Shown: in pieces, positions 1 to 12,530 of the stretch
Layout of the letters: every line of letters starts with the position of its first letter
Numbering within the stretch: position 1 is the first letter of the stretch
Source of the DNA: Thuidium tamariscinum
Taxonomy: Eukaryota > Streptophyta > Bryopsida > Hypnales > Thuidiaceae
NCBI GenBank assembly: GCA_947034885.2
Contig: OX344756.2
Span: forward strand, 22,427,489-22,491,488
Reading direction: 5' to 3'
DNA length: 64,000 nt
Position numbers and translations under genes: made by a program
Notes under the pieces: generated by a model
What the model was told of the DNA's origin: nothing
Database searches by the model: none
Seen by the model: only the letters and a program-made list of their open reading frames with translations

Positions 1-217
1 TTTTCTAATTAAAACATGAAGGTATGTATTTTCTTGGAACTTGGCACTTTTCTAGTTCTCCTACTTAGACAATTTTTTTGTACAATTCCTTCCATGAGTA
101 CCTTCATCTTAAAGGTGTATACATAAGTCATTTTTTTTTTAAATTTAAAATTAATTTTCTAATTTTAAAGTACTCCCCAAAAAATCAGCCAAATGCAACA
201 AAATCGACAAGTGTTTC
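1..217 (-). pseudogene. Relic of TNL intron 2 from a third copy
   Basis: Bases 1-125 align clearly, with small indels, to 4683-4805, which lies inside intron 2 of TNL copy 1. A short match to the continuing intron (gtgtttcttacaa) recurs near 208-220, directly before DDB2-derived sequence begins. The expected TIR exon never appears. I infer that the window opens inside a broken third TNL copy whose intron is now joined to a DDB2 fragment. The corresponding intron of copy 2 lacks most of this stretch, so the relic is closer to copy 1. Confidence 0.55.
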
Positions 218-224
218 TTACAAT

Positions 225-1345
225 TACCCACATAGGCTCACTACCTTATCGCCAAAAATTAAGAGATTGTTATTTGTGGATGGAACTCCGAATGCGTCAC
301 CCGTAGGCTATGCACACGAATAAAATAGTACTATGCACTTCGTTTGAAATCGGCTTGGGAAGTTGCACCTGAAGCATATATTGATTACATGCAAGAGTTG
401 AAATGGACTGTTTTGTTTAGTTTAGAAATTTATGAGAGAAAAGGCCTAACCCTAGGATGAGAACGAAAGTCCAAAGGCTTGAATGAACATTTCACAAAGA
501 GGAGAAATAGTGATTGGATGCGAGGCTAAATGTCTTATTACAGGCAAGTTGCTGCAGAGCTACTGCTCGTGAACAAAGTCACGGAGGCCCAACGAGGAGC
601 AGCATCAACACCATGCTATGTTGCAATCCTATGCCGACATGTAAGCATTGTATGACCTGCATAAATAGAGAGAAAAAAAATCAATTCAATCTTTGACTTC
701 CTTGATATTGCAACAAGCCACTTTGCGCTTCCAATTACATTGCTATTGATTTGATCAATTCAAGCAACCCTCTCAGTGATATCCTGAATAGTCCAGTCAT
801 TGACAATGTCTCATTTAAGGATCAACTAGAAGGAACAAAAACAAACCAAGTTATGTATTGTTCTCCCAGCAAAATGGGTCAATCCAGGCATCTTCTAGAT
901 ATTTCTGCCTACATGCCTGCAACAAAGCCACGGGATTATAATTGTATGAAAGAATCTTAGGAAATCCAAAAATCATAAAAGGTAGTAAAACGAGTCCTAC
1001 TACAACGCTCTCATCAAATTATGGTGTACAAATTTGGAAAAAAAAATAATCATTTAGTGAAACAATCTACTAAAAATATTCTACCACCACACTACGGTAG
1101 AAATCATGATCCCACAGGTTGTCATTTGAGACCCTATTTTTAATATTTCACTCTATGTCATTTAAGTGGTGATCAATGAAACTTTCTACATACTAAGAAT
1201 GCATTCATGGAAATTCCTTTGGACTCATGAGTTTGAAAGGTGTAGTTCAATGTAAGGTTTGAGGAAAGGCGCCATAGTCGCTTTGAAATTCATAAACTTA
1301 TTCAATAAAACTCCAAAATTACAAAACAACTTGCGACTGGTACCA
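225..1345 (-). pseudogene. DDB2 pseudogene fragment (exons 4-2 and part of intron 1)
   Basis: This stretch aligns collinearly with 16000-17165 of the intact DDB2 gene, including introns, so it is a genomic and not a processed copy. The exon 4 equivalent is about 368..245, exon 3 about 656..541 and exon 2 lies near 840-910. Exon 4 runs into a stop after about 22 codons. Exon 3 carries a TAG where the gene has GAG, a deletion of roughly ten bases, and a changed donor. Exon 2 is strongly diverged. The copy ends in DDB2 intron 1 sequence that abuts the 3' end of TNL copy 1. It cannot encode the zinc knuckle. Confidence 0.8.
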
Positions 1346-1415
1346 CTTTCTCTCAAAAACTACCCAACTGGATCGAACTATAAGTTTTGTAGATTTGTAA
1401 GTTTGTGTGTACCTT

Positions 1416-4400
1416 TCACGTGATTCGCGGTCCCCAATGTTGGGGGTACCACACAGAAACAAACTCATTTAATCCTGATAATGGTCCATAGAGCTCGCAA
1501 GAACTAATGTCTAATATCCTCAAGTTTTTGAGATCATGCATATTTGGAAACCTAGTGAGAGCATAACACTTAGAAGCATACAACTCCACCAAATTGACCA
1601 AATCACCCAAACCAGGCAAGCCTTGTAGTGACTTACAACAACTCAAATTCAACCTCCGTAACTGTTGAAGTTTCTGTAAGTTGGGCAATTCTTGTAGATC
1701 CATACAACCATGGAGTCGAAGTTCTTGCAATGCAACTAACTCACCTACACTTGGACAACTCTTCAACGTCGTACAATAGCTCAAATCCAAGAATTGCAAG
1801 TTGGTGTGTTTACAACTCAAACCGATGATGGTTGCCACTAAGTCATTGTAACGAAAACGAGCCACTCGAAGTAAAATAAGGTTGCTTAAATTTGGTGCTC
1901 GACCACAAGCAAACAACTCCAACACTTGGAGGTTTGTCAAATGGCCGATCTCGTTCATGCAAGGAGACCTTGACGGGATGTTCGACCATTTAAAAAAAGC
2001 CAACTTCAATAAGGAACCTAGTCCAATTGGATGCAATGTAACCCCAAATCTTAACAAATCGAACCCCAAAACCTTAATATTGTCCAATTCTAAGCACTTG
2101 AGGTGTTTCAAGCTACTCAAATCTAGCTTCTGTACACATAGCCCCTTTGTACGGAATTTTAAGACCACCACGTTGGGAAAACAAGAAAATATCACATCCT
2201 GCAACTTCATAGGTTTCTTTTCTATGATACACATACGCCTCATGTTTACCAAACAACCACCATTTAGCAAACAGGCATCTTCATATGCATTGGATCCATT
2301 CCAATTGTACATCCATTGTTTTTTCTCAATCTCAAACTTGCCAACTTTTGCCTCCAATTTTGCAAATTCACGCCACAGATCGTGCAGGCAAATTCTACCA
2401 AATCCATCGCCAATATTCTCTAGAAGTGATTTTTGCTTCAAGTTCCCCAACTACAAGCAAATGTAAAGAAACAAAACCCATCAATAACAACATAGAACTC
2501 CAAAAGGTCTTCGTCTTGCTCCAAAAAACTAAAACAACCATAGTCATTACATTAGCATTACAAGTTCATAAAATTGGCATACATAGGATCTCACCAACAA
2601 ATAGAATGGCATTTTAATTACTTATAGGAAAATTACAACACTCATTTAAATGTCTCATATTCAAATCCATCCATGATAGTAGAGCTCGAAGGTTGGCTTT
2701 CAAGGCATAAAACATTTTAACCAAGAACTAAAGCTCTTGATGATACCTTTCAATCAGTATACAAAATAGATTGGGAAACAAAGAGGATTCTACATTTACA
2801 ATCATGCCAAATCTTATACCCCTTAAGATCAATCACAATCAATCATACAACTAGTAATTCATCTCAATACTAGAAAGTTCTAACATTTGCCCTTTCACAA
2901 CCCATTTAAAAAATAACACTCAAAGTAAATACAACAAGGTCCATCTTTCAACCACAAAATCTCAAAAATCATCAATATTTGAGAAGCCAAACAAGAAAAA
3001 TTGTCCCATTCTATGTCTCATCAAGGAAACAAAAAATTGACAGCCTTCAATTCAAAAAACACTCACCTGTATTTTGACACTTGTCACAGGTAATCCGTGA
3101 ACCATACCGAGCCATTCAAAAACACTCCACTTAAATGATGGGTCAATGTAAGGAACAAATAGTGCCACATCCATGAATAGGAGTTGGTCTTGAGGATTCA
3201 ATGAATCAAAGCTTTTTCTTAAGATGGAGAAGACGGGATGTTGGGGTTCTCCAAAAGGATTCAAAAAATCAGCTTCATGCAATCGCAACCTCCATTCTTC
3301 CACATCATACCCATTACTAGCCAACTGCTCACCCAACACTTGCAATGCCAATGGATGGTAATGATAACTAACAGCATCACCTTTCTTGAAATGACATCGC
3401 TGAACACATGATAAGACTAACTCATAGTCATTCTTGTTGCTCAAGTATGTAGAAGGGACACATGCAGCATGATGAATGAATAAAGACCTTGCTTCCTCCA
3501 TATTCAACTCCGGCATCTTTATACTTTCACTAGATAATATCCCCAAAGACTCCAAATCAGTTAAAGAATGTGTGGTCACAAGCAAAACACTTCCAAGCCC
3601 ATATTTTGCCCTTAGAATAATCAAAGCTTGCCTCCTTGTTGCACTTGACACATTGTCAATTGTTAAAAACACTTTGACATTCATCATATCTTGCTTAAAG
3701 TGAAAGCGATACTGTACATCCACAACATCTAAATTGTTAGTGCAACAAATCAAAAGCACATGCAAATTGCAACGCACTACAAGCCTTCTACTCAAACTCA
3801 ACCACAATTTACAAATTGCATATCAAAATCCTATTTGAACTCCATGAATACTAAAAACAATATCACACCTCATCCACATTTAGTGCACCCAAACATTCGA
3901 GATTCATATTGGTCAACCTCCGTAGCACGTCACTCAACAACTCTTCTTCACTTCGACTTTCCAACTCCATCTGAGCAACTTTGCCACAAAACTCTTTTGA
4001 TACATAGTTACACATTGCCTTGCAAAGGGTGGTTTTTCCAATACCACCAAATCCATGCAAGCCTATTACGTGCACTCCATATTGTGAAGATATTTTGGAT
4101 TGCATCATCCTTTCATATATCACCTAGTGGGAAATCAAGACGAATGGATATGGATCAAAATCAATCAATTTGTACAAAGCAAATCATCATTACCAATACA
4201 ACAATGTGTAATTGCAAGGAATACTTGTACTATTTTTTTTTATCACAAGTCGTTAGCTAATCTATTTTTTGGTCATAATTTTTGCAAATCACTCAAATTC
4301 AAAGGCAAAGTACTCGTGACTATTATACATCTTTTTTAGTTTATTGAAAATTTAAGAAAAAGTTTATTTCCCAAAAAATGCCCCCCAAATTTTGTCACAC

Positions 4401-5745
4401 TTACCAATTTGGAGGTTTCGGGAACAAAGTATTATACCAAAAAATAAATTTGGAGCTAATATTTGAAAGAGATGGTTTGCTAGTAGAATTTTATCTATTT
4501 TCTAAGGGATTTCAAAAATAGTTCATTATATATTGTATAGAAGTTTACAAAGTAAGCCTCTTTCTAATTGCTTTTCAAAACATATAAAAAGTTATTTTGG
4601 TGGCTCTTCAATTGAATGACCATCTCCATGGTGTTGCTACAAATGGCTAATTTCTTTTTCTAAATTTAAATTTTTTCCTATTTTCTACTAATTAAAACAT
4701 TGAAGTATCTATTTTCCTGAGATTTGCCACTTCTCTAGCTATTCTATTTAGAGAATTTTCCACTCATTTTCCTTCCATGGTTTCCATCATCTTACAGGTG
4801 TTTCTTACAATAATACTTCTATTCATCAAAATGACATCTAAATCAACTTCAGCAAAAAAAATATTCATCCAATGGAGAAAAGCAACTTTACACACACCTT
4901 GCATAAACAAGACCTCCCTTGAATGTAAGAATCTTCAAACCGTGTCCCCGGTGGAATCAACCTACAAATCACTTCAACTATCTCCTCTCGAAATTTCACT
5001 TCTCCCAATTCAATGTTGTACTTCAAGGCATTGGTTGGACCAAACACTTGCAAGGCATCAACCCAATCTATCAAATCAATCTGGCTATCACACTTTGCCC
5101 AGCTTTGCCACATTGATAACCACCTCCTACGGTTATGTACATCGCGACATTGGGAAAGTGAAAGGCCAAGGAAAATTGGCACTATTGTGAAGCTTGGCTT
5201 CCTCTTCTTTACATTCACCATGGCCACCAACTCCAACATGGGCCATTTGGAAGTGAAGAATTCCTCAGATACCACCACCACACCAACTTCACAGTGTTCA
5301 ATGGCTTCAAAGATAAGCTTGGGAAAATCCTCTCCAATAGGCAAGCAATCCCAACGCTTGTCAAAAAAGGAAGGACGGTCACATCTCTCCAACTCTACAC
5401 ACAACTATTCCACAAACCCTTTTTGGGCACCATTGTGGCTCAAAAATACCTTGTGCTTGGATTGTAGAGTGGAATTCCTGTCCACTCCATAAAATCACCC
5501 ACCAATCAACCAATGTTCATTTAAGTGAAACTCAAAAATATTTCATAATCCAGGGGGCACTGCATTTGCAACAATCATGATCATAAAATTTTCTATTCAC
5601 ATAAAATTAGACAACATCAGCACTGATGCAAGAAATCACGAACCACAGTCACTACTAACCCGTAGCCATTGCAAGTGCTTGTAGACTGGCTAGTGCTCCC
5701 CTGTTCCATACTTCCAATCTTTCCACGTCTGAAAAACATCGCCAT
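1416..5745 (-). pseudogene. TIR-NBS-LRR immune receptor, copy 1 (disrupted)
   Basis: Five-exon model: leader 5745..5660, TIR 5484..4898, P-loop 4123..3869, rest of NB-ARC 3711..3067, LRR 2450..1416 (TGA at 1418..1416). All junctions have GT-AG and match copy 2 exon for exon. Visible motifs are the TIR strand before SKWPMLELVAM (the Glu aligns with the TIR NADase catalytic Glu), GFGGIGKTTL P-loop, KVFLTIDNVS kinase-2, HPLALQVLG in place of GLPL, LHDL for MHD, then about ten leucine-rich repeats. Two defects are seen. The leader exon is 2 nt shorter than in copy 2 (86 against 88), shifting the frame. An in-frame TAG lies at 5407..5405 in the TIR exon, where copy 2 reads CAA. The NB-ARC and LRR exons are open. 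As a family, TNLs act as intracellular receptors for pathogen effectors; this copy is probably not functional at full length. Confidence 0.85.
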
Positions 5746-7344
5746 GGAATTAGATCAAGGAAGAATCACTCGGGGCAGTCGATCTCCTGCAGGCTTCCAC
5801 GGTACAAAGCAGCCGGAGTCTGATGCACATCCAGAATGCTCAATACTCTCAAGGCACAATTCTAAGGTGTCAGCCGGAGTCTCAAGCACATCTTGAATAC
5901 CTAATGTTCTCAAGGTACAAGTGACCAATTCTAAGGTGTCAGATGAACTGAACGAGATCCAGAACAATTTAAGATTGGTCACCCCCACCCCAGCCCCTCC
6001 CAACAGCATCGACTTCTTTTCAAGATTGACAAAATCTCCTTCAAGGCCCAATTCTCATCTTCCCAAGATTGCAGATGCGCAAAATTCGGACCAAGTCGCA
6101 CGAACGATTTTGTTGAGTTACAGGAAGAAACTTGTGTGACTCACACGGATGCGATGTTCTAAGACGGTGCCCCACGATTTCAAGTAAGCAGGAGATCGAC
6201 TTCCGGGCGGCTCTCACAAAGACAAAGAAAGACGAGCCGTGCAAGTTCACGAAATGAGCACAAAGGTTGGGCATGGAAGCCTGATGATACATTCACATGT
6301 GTAGTCAAATTTCTAATAGATACCTTTAGCCCACGTCTTGCTCAGTCAAAAAAACGTGTAGCCGTCAGATGCTCGTCTTCATCTGGTACAGTGATTCAGC
6401 GCATTTCACACAAACATTCTGGAGGTACCGATGGATGTCCGCACAACCGCAAGCATGCACACGGGATGGAGAATTTATGGAGGAAGATTCGTTCAGAGAT
6501 CTACAGGAACCTCTGCATCCGAACCAAATTTTACCTGCAACTCCATAAAACACGTTCTAGTGGGCAGGCGAAAAAATATGAAAAATGGTCCACCGCCACA
6601 ATAGGCACACTCATTCAGACCCAATCATCCTTAACCCGTGAGTGCCCATATGGGCAAAAGCGGGCGCTTCCAGATGATTCCCAGATTAATGGCTTCTAAT
6701 TTATAACAACTAAAAAGAAAAGTTCAAAAGAGCCCAAGACGACAACAACAGAATCGAAGATGGAGAGACGAAGTGTTCATCAGGTCGAGTAGGACTGGGA
6801 CACTCACCGGACCTGAGATCGCGTGCCAAAGAGACGAAGTCGTGGCTCCGTCCAAGAAGACAAATCCGTTGAAAGTTCCACTTAAATGCTGCAAGCGGAC
6901 AGTGATGGCGTGTGCTTCGTCCCATCCCCTACAAACGCCACCAGCACGAAAGAAACCCAACCCACTTTTCCAATCCCAAACCCCCCAGCAGTGAACTAAG
7001 CGTCTTGTTACTCAGCAGCAGCAAGCGAAATCTATCGACGAACTAATTCGAAGGCAAGAGGAGCTGCGCAGGTTGTTTGCCACACTAGGCACGGCGGATA
7101 ACCTCCCCTTCCAAACCCTACCGACAAGACGCACTAGGGTATGACTGTATTGGTTCTGGAACAGATTCCATCGTTAACTTGATTCCGTCCTCAATGGACG
7201 GATCCAACTATCCAAGTCTACTTTCTTGACCCAATTTGCGCAACACCGCCATGAGAACTTCTGTAATGGAGCCGCGTGTGCGCCACGGCTGCCGGTTGGA
7301 GACAACATCAATCCAAAAGACTTCAAACACATTATCACCAATTT
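5746..7344 (-). other. Duplicated 5' flank of TNL copy 1
   Basis: This flank aligns with 55910-57450 upstream of TNL copy 2, so it belongs to the segmental duplication. It is GC-richer than the spacers and probably holds the promoter and 5' UTR of the TNL. I find no coding exon with support; the short open frames here are not conserved between copies. Copy 1 alone carries a tandem doubling of a unit of about 63 bp (about 5815-5942; the repeats end in ttctaaggtgtcag), which is present once in copy 2 (55978-56047). Confidence 0.6.
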
Positions 7345-7353
7345 GAGAAGAAA

Positions 7354-9386
7354 CTTGGGGGGGGCAGTGAGCGCACGGAGTAGCAATATAGGTGCGAACA
7401 AATGATAGGGTATTTTAAAATCATAGGGCCAAAAAATTATAAAAGGGCTTAGAGTAATATAGGGTATAGAAAATGACATTGGAAGTGTTTAAAGTAATAT
7501 AGGGTACGGATTAATAGGCCCCATTAGAAATTGCATTAGTCCTAATATAGCCCCCTATATATTAATTTTATTGACCAAAGGTCTGAAAAAGCTACTTTCT
7601 CTAATACTTTGTGAGTGGCATATTCTTAAGAATTAAAAAATTAAAAATTCCTATTACTAGGAACATAATTTATACTATAGCAAATATACTTATAGTTCAA
7701 TTACTTCTTTAGGATCCTTAGTGTGACTTAACTACTGTACTCTTAGAACTTGATACTGTATAGTGTACACAACTGGCAAAGAGATTTATTGTCTCTCTAC
7801 TTACAGAGTACTATACTGTGCGTTGGGTTTACTGTTACTCAACTTACTACAGCCGGCTGAACTCCATCACTAATCTGGTTTAGGGTTTGGTTTAGGGAAG
7901 TCGGAGCTGCCTCGCCAAACTTGATCGTTGTGTGTGTGCAAGAAGATAGTTTTGTTTTCATACAAGTGTTTAGGGTTCTGGAATTGCCTTTCCGTGCGCT
8001 TTCTTCTACATGTTGTTACCCTCGAATCTTTGTGTCAAGGGTTTAGGGTTTATAGGCGTGGATGATGGTGCTAAATTTTAAAATTCGGCTGTATTCGGTA
8101 GAAGACGATGGTGGGCGACCGGAGCTACCTTGTTTAGCAGCGACTTGCACTGAGTGGTGAGATGCATTGCAGGGACTTCTAGAGTTTGTTGCACTCTGTA
8201 TTGCAGTGGCCGAATTCCAGCAGGTGAAGAGAAGACCCATCTCTCGCTAGACTTCACGAGCTCGTGCCCGAGACATGTCATTCCTGTTCTCAATGTATGA
8301 GAGTGCTTTATTTTTGCTTTCTTGCACATGGGAATTTGAGCAGGACATGAGTGAGGGACTGTGGTTCAAATCTTTGGCAGACCTGTCCATTACTGAGTTG
8401 TAGGCATTGCGTACCATTTTGCAAGATGGTTGGGCTCGGAAGGAGGTTGAAGTTCCCCGTGGAGGCAAAGTGCAGCCTTCCAGCCGTGTTTGGGTTACGC
8501 CATCCCACCGTCCTATCTGATCAGGTATGAATTTCTTTTGATTTCCTTTTGCATGTGTTCTTCATGTGTTGTTCATTTCCCATTTTCCCTTAGAATTTCA
8601 ATTGTGTGTGTTTGCTGCAATTGTGTATGTTTGCAATTATGTGTGTTGGCATCAATTGCAATTGTGTGTGTTTGCAATTGTGTGTGCTGCAATTGTATGT
8701 GTTTGCAAGTGTGTGCGTTTTCAATTGTATGTGCTGCAAGTGTGTGATGCAATTGTCTGTGTTTGCTGCAATGCAGGCTTACATTTGAAGGCAATTTTGA
8801 ATGGCGGATATGGTACAAAATGTTAGGATGAAGGTGCAAACTTTCAGTTTTTTTAATGTATGCACATTTTGGGTGCACCCTTTTTGTTCTTAAACACAAT
8901 GACATTATATTTTTTACTCCATATTTTGGCTTTGAAACTGTTTGATGTTTGTTGTGTTTCCTAATGCCATATTGTATGACAATGAGCTTCCAAATTGTAA
9001 TGACTTCACATTTTCTACAATTAGATATGCATTCGTAAATTTTCAAATTAGTAATATCATTGTAACTCCATTTACAAAAAAAACTTTCTTTTGCCAATTT
9101 CTACTGTAACTTGAAAGCATCATGAACTACATTCACTTTCATATATGTGTTTTTGTGATTTCATGTAGGCCGAATAATATAGTAGAATATTGTTTTTAAT
9201 CTAAAATACCATATAGTTTATTCATAGAAAGTTGGAATTAAAAGTAATACAAGCCCCTTTTCTATTATCCCAAATTAGAAAATTACATAATAATAGCATG
9301 TCAAAAAAAAGAAAGTAATACCCCCCTTTAAAATAGTGGTTGGTCGCACCTATATCCTTATTTTTTTAAGGCACTACCCCCCCCGA
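7354..9386. mobile_element. 2.03-kb TIR element with 9-bp target duplication (MULE-like), possibly carrying host exons
   Basis: The left end reads CTTGGGGGGGGCAGTG and the right end, reversed, TCGGGGGGGGTAGTG; a second shared inverted block, ATATAGGTGCGA, lies about 15-20 bases further in on both sides. The 9-bp GAGAAGAAA flanks it at 7345-7353 and 9387-9395. TNL copy 2 has a single GAGAAGAAA at 57452-57460 with no insertion, which is an empty site. A 9-bp duplication is typical of Mutator-like elements. No transposase is visible, so it is non-autonomous. The middle (about 7860-8520) is GC-richer and coding-like. From an AG at 8342-8343, a plus-strand frame starting at 8344 encodes LWFKSLADLS and VEVPRGGKVQPSSRVWV with one internal stop, which looks like captured host exon sequence. 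A CAATTGTGTGTG-type microsatellite occupies about 8595-8775. Confidence 0.75.
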
Positions 9387-9715
9387 GAGAAGAAAGATCT
9401 TGCGATGTGAGGGCTCGTTGGCACAGTCGATCGATGAGCTCCATGAGAGCGTGTGCTGCTCGTGGATTTCGTAATTCATCATTTTATCACCAGTGAGTGC
9501 AGACTAGCTAGCAGAGCTCGTGGTCTCGTACGTTGCTGCAATTCATTGCTGTGGTTGCTGTGTGGTTCTGAAGATTGATGTTCAACGTTTGTTTGCAGTC
9601 AGTATGGTCACGGATCCAGCAGCTTGGAAAAACATTGCAAGCCTTCTCAAGCCTCTGGTGATCAAGACTTTGATGCCAACAACTTTTATTCTTGCCTTCC
9701 TTGTTATTTGTACTA
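9387..9715. other. End of TNL duplication, then unique spacer
   Basis: Bases 9387 to about 9480 continue the homology with 57452-57538, interrupted by the insertion just upstream. Beyond that point the two loci are unrelated, which marks the outer edge of the segmental duplication. A 79-codon open frame (9520-9759) runs into the MITE that follows and has no recognisable domain, so I do not call it a gene. Confidence 0.5.
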
Positions 9716-9990
9716 AGTTTGGAACACCTGAAAGCACCACTTATTGGTACTGTGCGTAGTTACTATAATAATGCTGTTTAGATTTTCATATAGTCTTGTT
9801 GGCAATTGAAAGCACGCTCCAATGCACCAAAGAACACGACATTTGGATACACAATGCAAAAGTTATTAAGGAACAAAGTTTGTTTCTGAAAGTGCCATCT
9901 ACAGCCTGTGTACATAATTGATTTTGAAAATGTATACCAAATGTAGATAGCACTTAAAGGTCAGCTGTGCTTGTCAGTGTACCCATCATA
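9716..9990. mobile_element. Degenerate MITE, AGGTGGGT family
   Basis: The interior (tagtcttgttggcaa, caatgcaccaaagaacac, atgcaaaagttattaa) matches the two better-preserved members at 33826-34098 and 46348-46620. The ends are eroded but still show the ACACCTGAAAGC and TGTACCCATCAT remnants of the terminal repeats. It has no coding capacity. Confidence 0.7.
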
Positions 9991-10871
9991 CATTCATCAA
10001 CAAACAACACTTTGATGTCATTGAGGAAGCATTATGAAGTAAGTAGGATTGTGATTTTGGAGATATAAAGAGAATTTTTGGTATGAATATCATTTGTTGA
10101 GATCAAAGTTTTTTCACCACATATTATTTCCCTACTTCCTTACGCAATTTCTACTAATAACACGGGGCGGTCTAAAAGGAGTTGCTACCAACCCCTTTCT
10201 TTTAGTTTCTGAAAAAGTGCCATGATGGCCATTACTTAAATTTTGGTGAAGCATTGAATTTCTACATCCACCTAACTCTTGGACCAAAAAACACTTTTCA
10301 AACATATTTATGCATTTTTTTCATTCAAATTTGGCAATTTCATTCATAGTTTGAATAGAAATGAAAATTTATGGCAAAAAAAATTACTTTAATGTGGCAA
10401 AAAGTAGACATTTATTGTGGAATGGTGCAATTGGTGCCAAAAGAAAAAGATAGATTGCTATTAATAATAATGATAAGTCTAAGAGATGGGATCGATATTG
10501 GTTGTAGTATCTTCCACCCTATTTGATGCCTTTTTCTAAATTTTTTTCTCGACATTGCTTGTTAGTTTGATAAGTGTTGATGGTCATGGAGCTTGGGCAT
10601 TTTAGGAGTCAAATTAAGGAAAGACTCATATCAAATTAGGTAGGCTCAATCATAATAGTATATTAACTAGTTGGCTCTAATTAAATGTTATTATTCTAGA
10701 GACATATTATAAAACTTACAAAGTACAACAAAACATTAGTAAAAGAGAGTAGAATCTCAAAGTCTAATATTTTAGAAGGATATTATAAACAAGGTGAATT
10801 AAGTCAAGTTACAACAAAAACACTAATAAGAGAAGGTAGAATCTCAAAAACTAACATTTTAGAAGCATATA
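9991..10871. other. AT-rich spacer, nothing recognised
   Basis: AT-rich and stop-rich in all frames. A short local repetition occurs near 10680-10860 (acattagtaaaagagagtagaatctcaaa, then acactaataagagaaggtagaatctcaaa), a diverged direct repeat of about 120 bp. No gene, RNA or complete element is visible. Confidence 0.6.
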
Positions 10872-11122
10872 CTCCCTTTTGTTCCAAAATGATTGTCGAC
10901 AATTTCATTGGCATTTTTTGAGTGAATTCATTGATCATATTGTAAAAAATATAAAATTAAGAAAGGTTCCAAATTTTATATAAATAGAATCAATAAAGAA
11001 CATTGGATGTGTTTATTTTAATTTAAATAAAATTATCCACAAAAAGAATTTTTTTGGCCCATTTTAAACAACCTTGAAACTACATGACATTCAAAGTGGA
11101 TAATCATTTGAGATGGAGGGAG
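10872..11122. mobile_element. Stowaway-type MITE
   Basis: 251 bp, flanked by TA on both sides (10870-10871 and 11123-11124). The left end is CTCCCTTTTGTTCCAAAATG and the right end, reversed, CTCCCTCCATCTCAAATGAT, the hallmark Stowaway (Tc1/mariner-related) termini. It is non-coding. Confidence 0.8.
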
Positions 11123-12530
11123 TAACAAAAAAAGGTGCATTCAATCAAAAATAACATTTATTCATGAGATGGTTGGAAATAAGAAAGAAATCATTTGTTT
11201 ATGCCCTAAAGTATATACAACTATACTCACCAATTATTGCACGCAATTTAATAGAATCTAGTTGGAATCCATGCCTTAAATTAGCAATTTAGCATGATTT
11301 TAAAAATATATTTAGGTGTTATATTTTATTTGTTTATTATAGTGAGATCTCCAAAACCATGCATCTCCCAATTGTATTCATAGTATTGTTAGAAAGCTTT
11401 AAGCAAGGAGGGGGGGGGGGGCATAGACTTTGTCTTGTAGCATTCTAACTCACCGTAGAAAACATATTGAATTTTGAAGTTTTTATTGAATCAAAATATT
11501 TACTCTTACTTTTATTTTATTACATTGTACCAACACCATAGAGGAGATTAGACACATCAAGAATTGTGATTAATACAAGTATTATTTTACTAGCAATAAA
11601 CTAGATTGTATTATCAAATTCTTTTATCAATACACCAAATTTCAATTTTGAAAACAAAAATCTCATTATTGATAAATTATTTTGTGTGTTTTTCATTGTC
11701 TTACAAATGATTTGATTGAAAAATATTCATGATTAATTTTTAATATTTTTATTACACAAATATTTTAGAAATATCAGTTTGCATGTATCAATCTTAGGAA
11801 AAAATTACAATACCTTAGAAAAAATTTACATTATAGAAAAATCAATATTAAGGTATCACTAATGAAAAATTTGTACAACAATTTTTTTTCAAAATCATAA
11901 TTAAATTATGGAAAATCAATTGTACCATCATACTCGAAGGTATAGAAATAATTATAATATGTAGGACAACTAGTTAAATACATTTATAATTTAGTAATAC
12001 CTATTCAAAAAAATTTATAGAAGCACGTTGGCATTAAATTTTCTTTTATTAAATAAAGATTTTTCCTAGGTGATGCAATATTTTCCTAAAGGTAAAATGT
12101 GCACATTGAGGCCTCTACAATATTGCACAATAAATATTTAAAAATTCATCATTGATATTTTTCAATCAATAATTTTATATAATAGTGAGAAGCACACAAA
12201 ACAATTGTCCAAAAATAGAATTTTTGCTTTTTGAATTTGAAATTAAGTATCATTTATTGATCAAGACAATGCTTGTTTCGATTAATAGGTGCAAAAACGT
12301 CAAATTCTAAAAGATATCCTTACAAGTTGAAGTTTCAGATAATTTACTTTTTTGATTAATTTAGTTTCTACAAGGCATTGTACGGTACATTAATAGCTTA
12401 GGGTTATCACAATTTTGTGTTATGAGATGTACCTGCACGCTAGATGCACTAACGGTGGACAAATGGTGGATTCTAACTAAAGTATAAGTTAGATCAGATC
12501 AGTTATAGAGAAGTCTGTAGACCAAGTAAC
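11123..12530. other. AT-rich spacer downstream of DDB2
   Basis: No gene, RNA or intact element is recognised. There is a run of about eleven G near 11409-11420. Base composition becomes less AT-rich after about 12400, approaching the 3' end of the DDB2 transcription unit. Confidence 0.55.

Noticed and set aside
1628-2617. Plus-strand frames across the LRR exon of TNL copy 1
   Set aside because: Antisense shadows; the same shadows recur over copy 2, as expected for duplicated coding sequence.
8573-9097. 174-codon minus frame with His/Thr/Gln-rich repeats
   Set aside because: It is read through the CAATTGTGTGTG microsatellite inside the 2-kb insertion; the repetitive peptide follows from the repeat and no domain is present.
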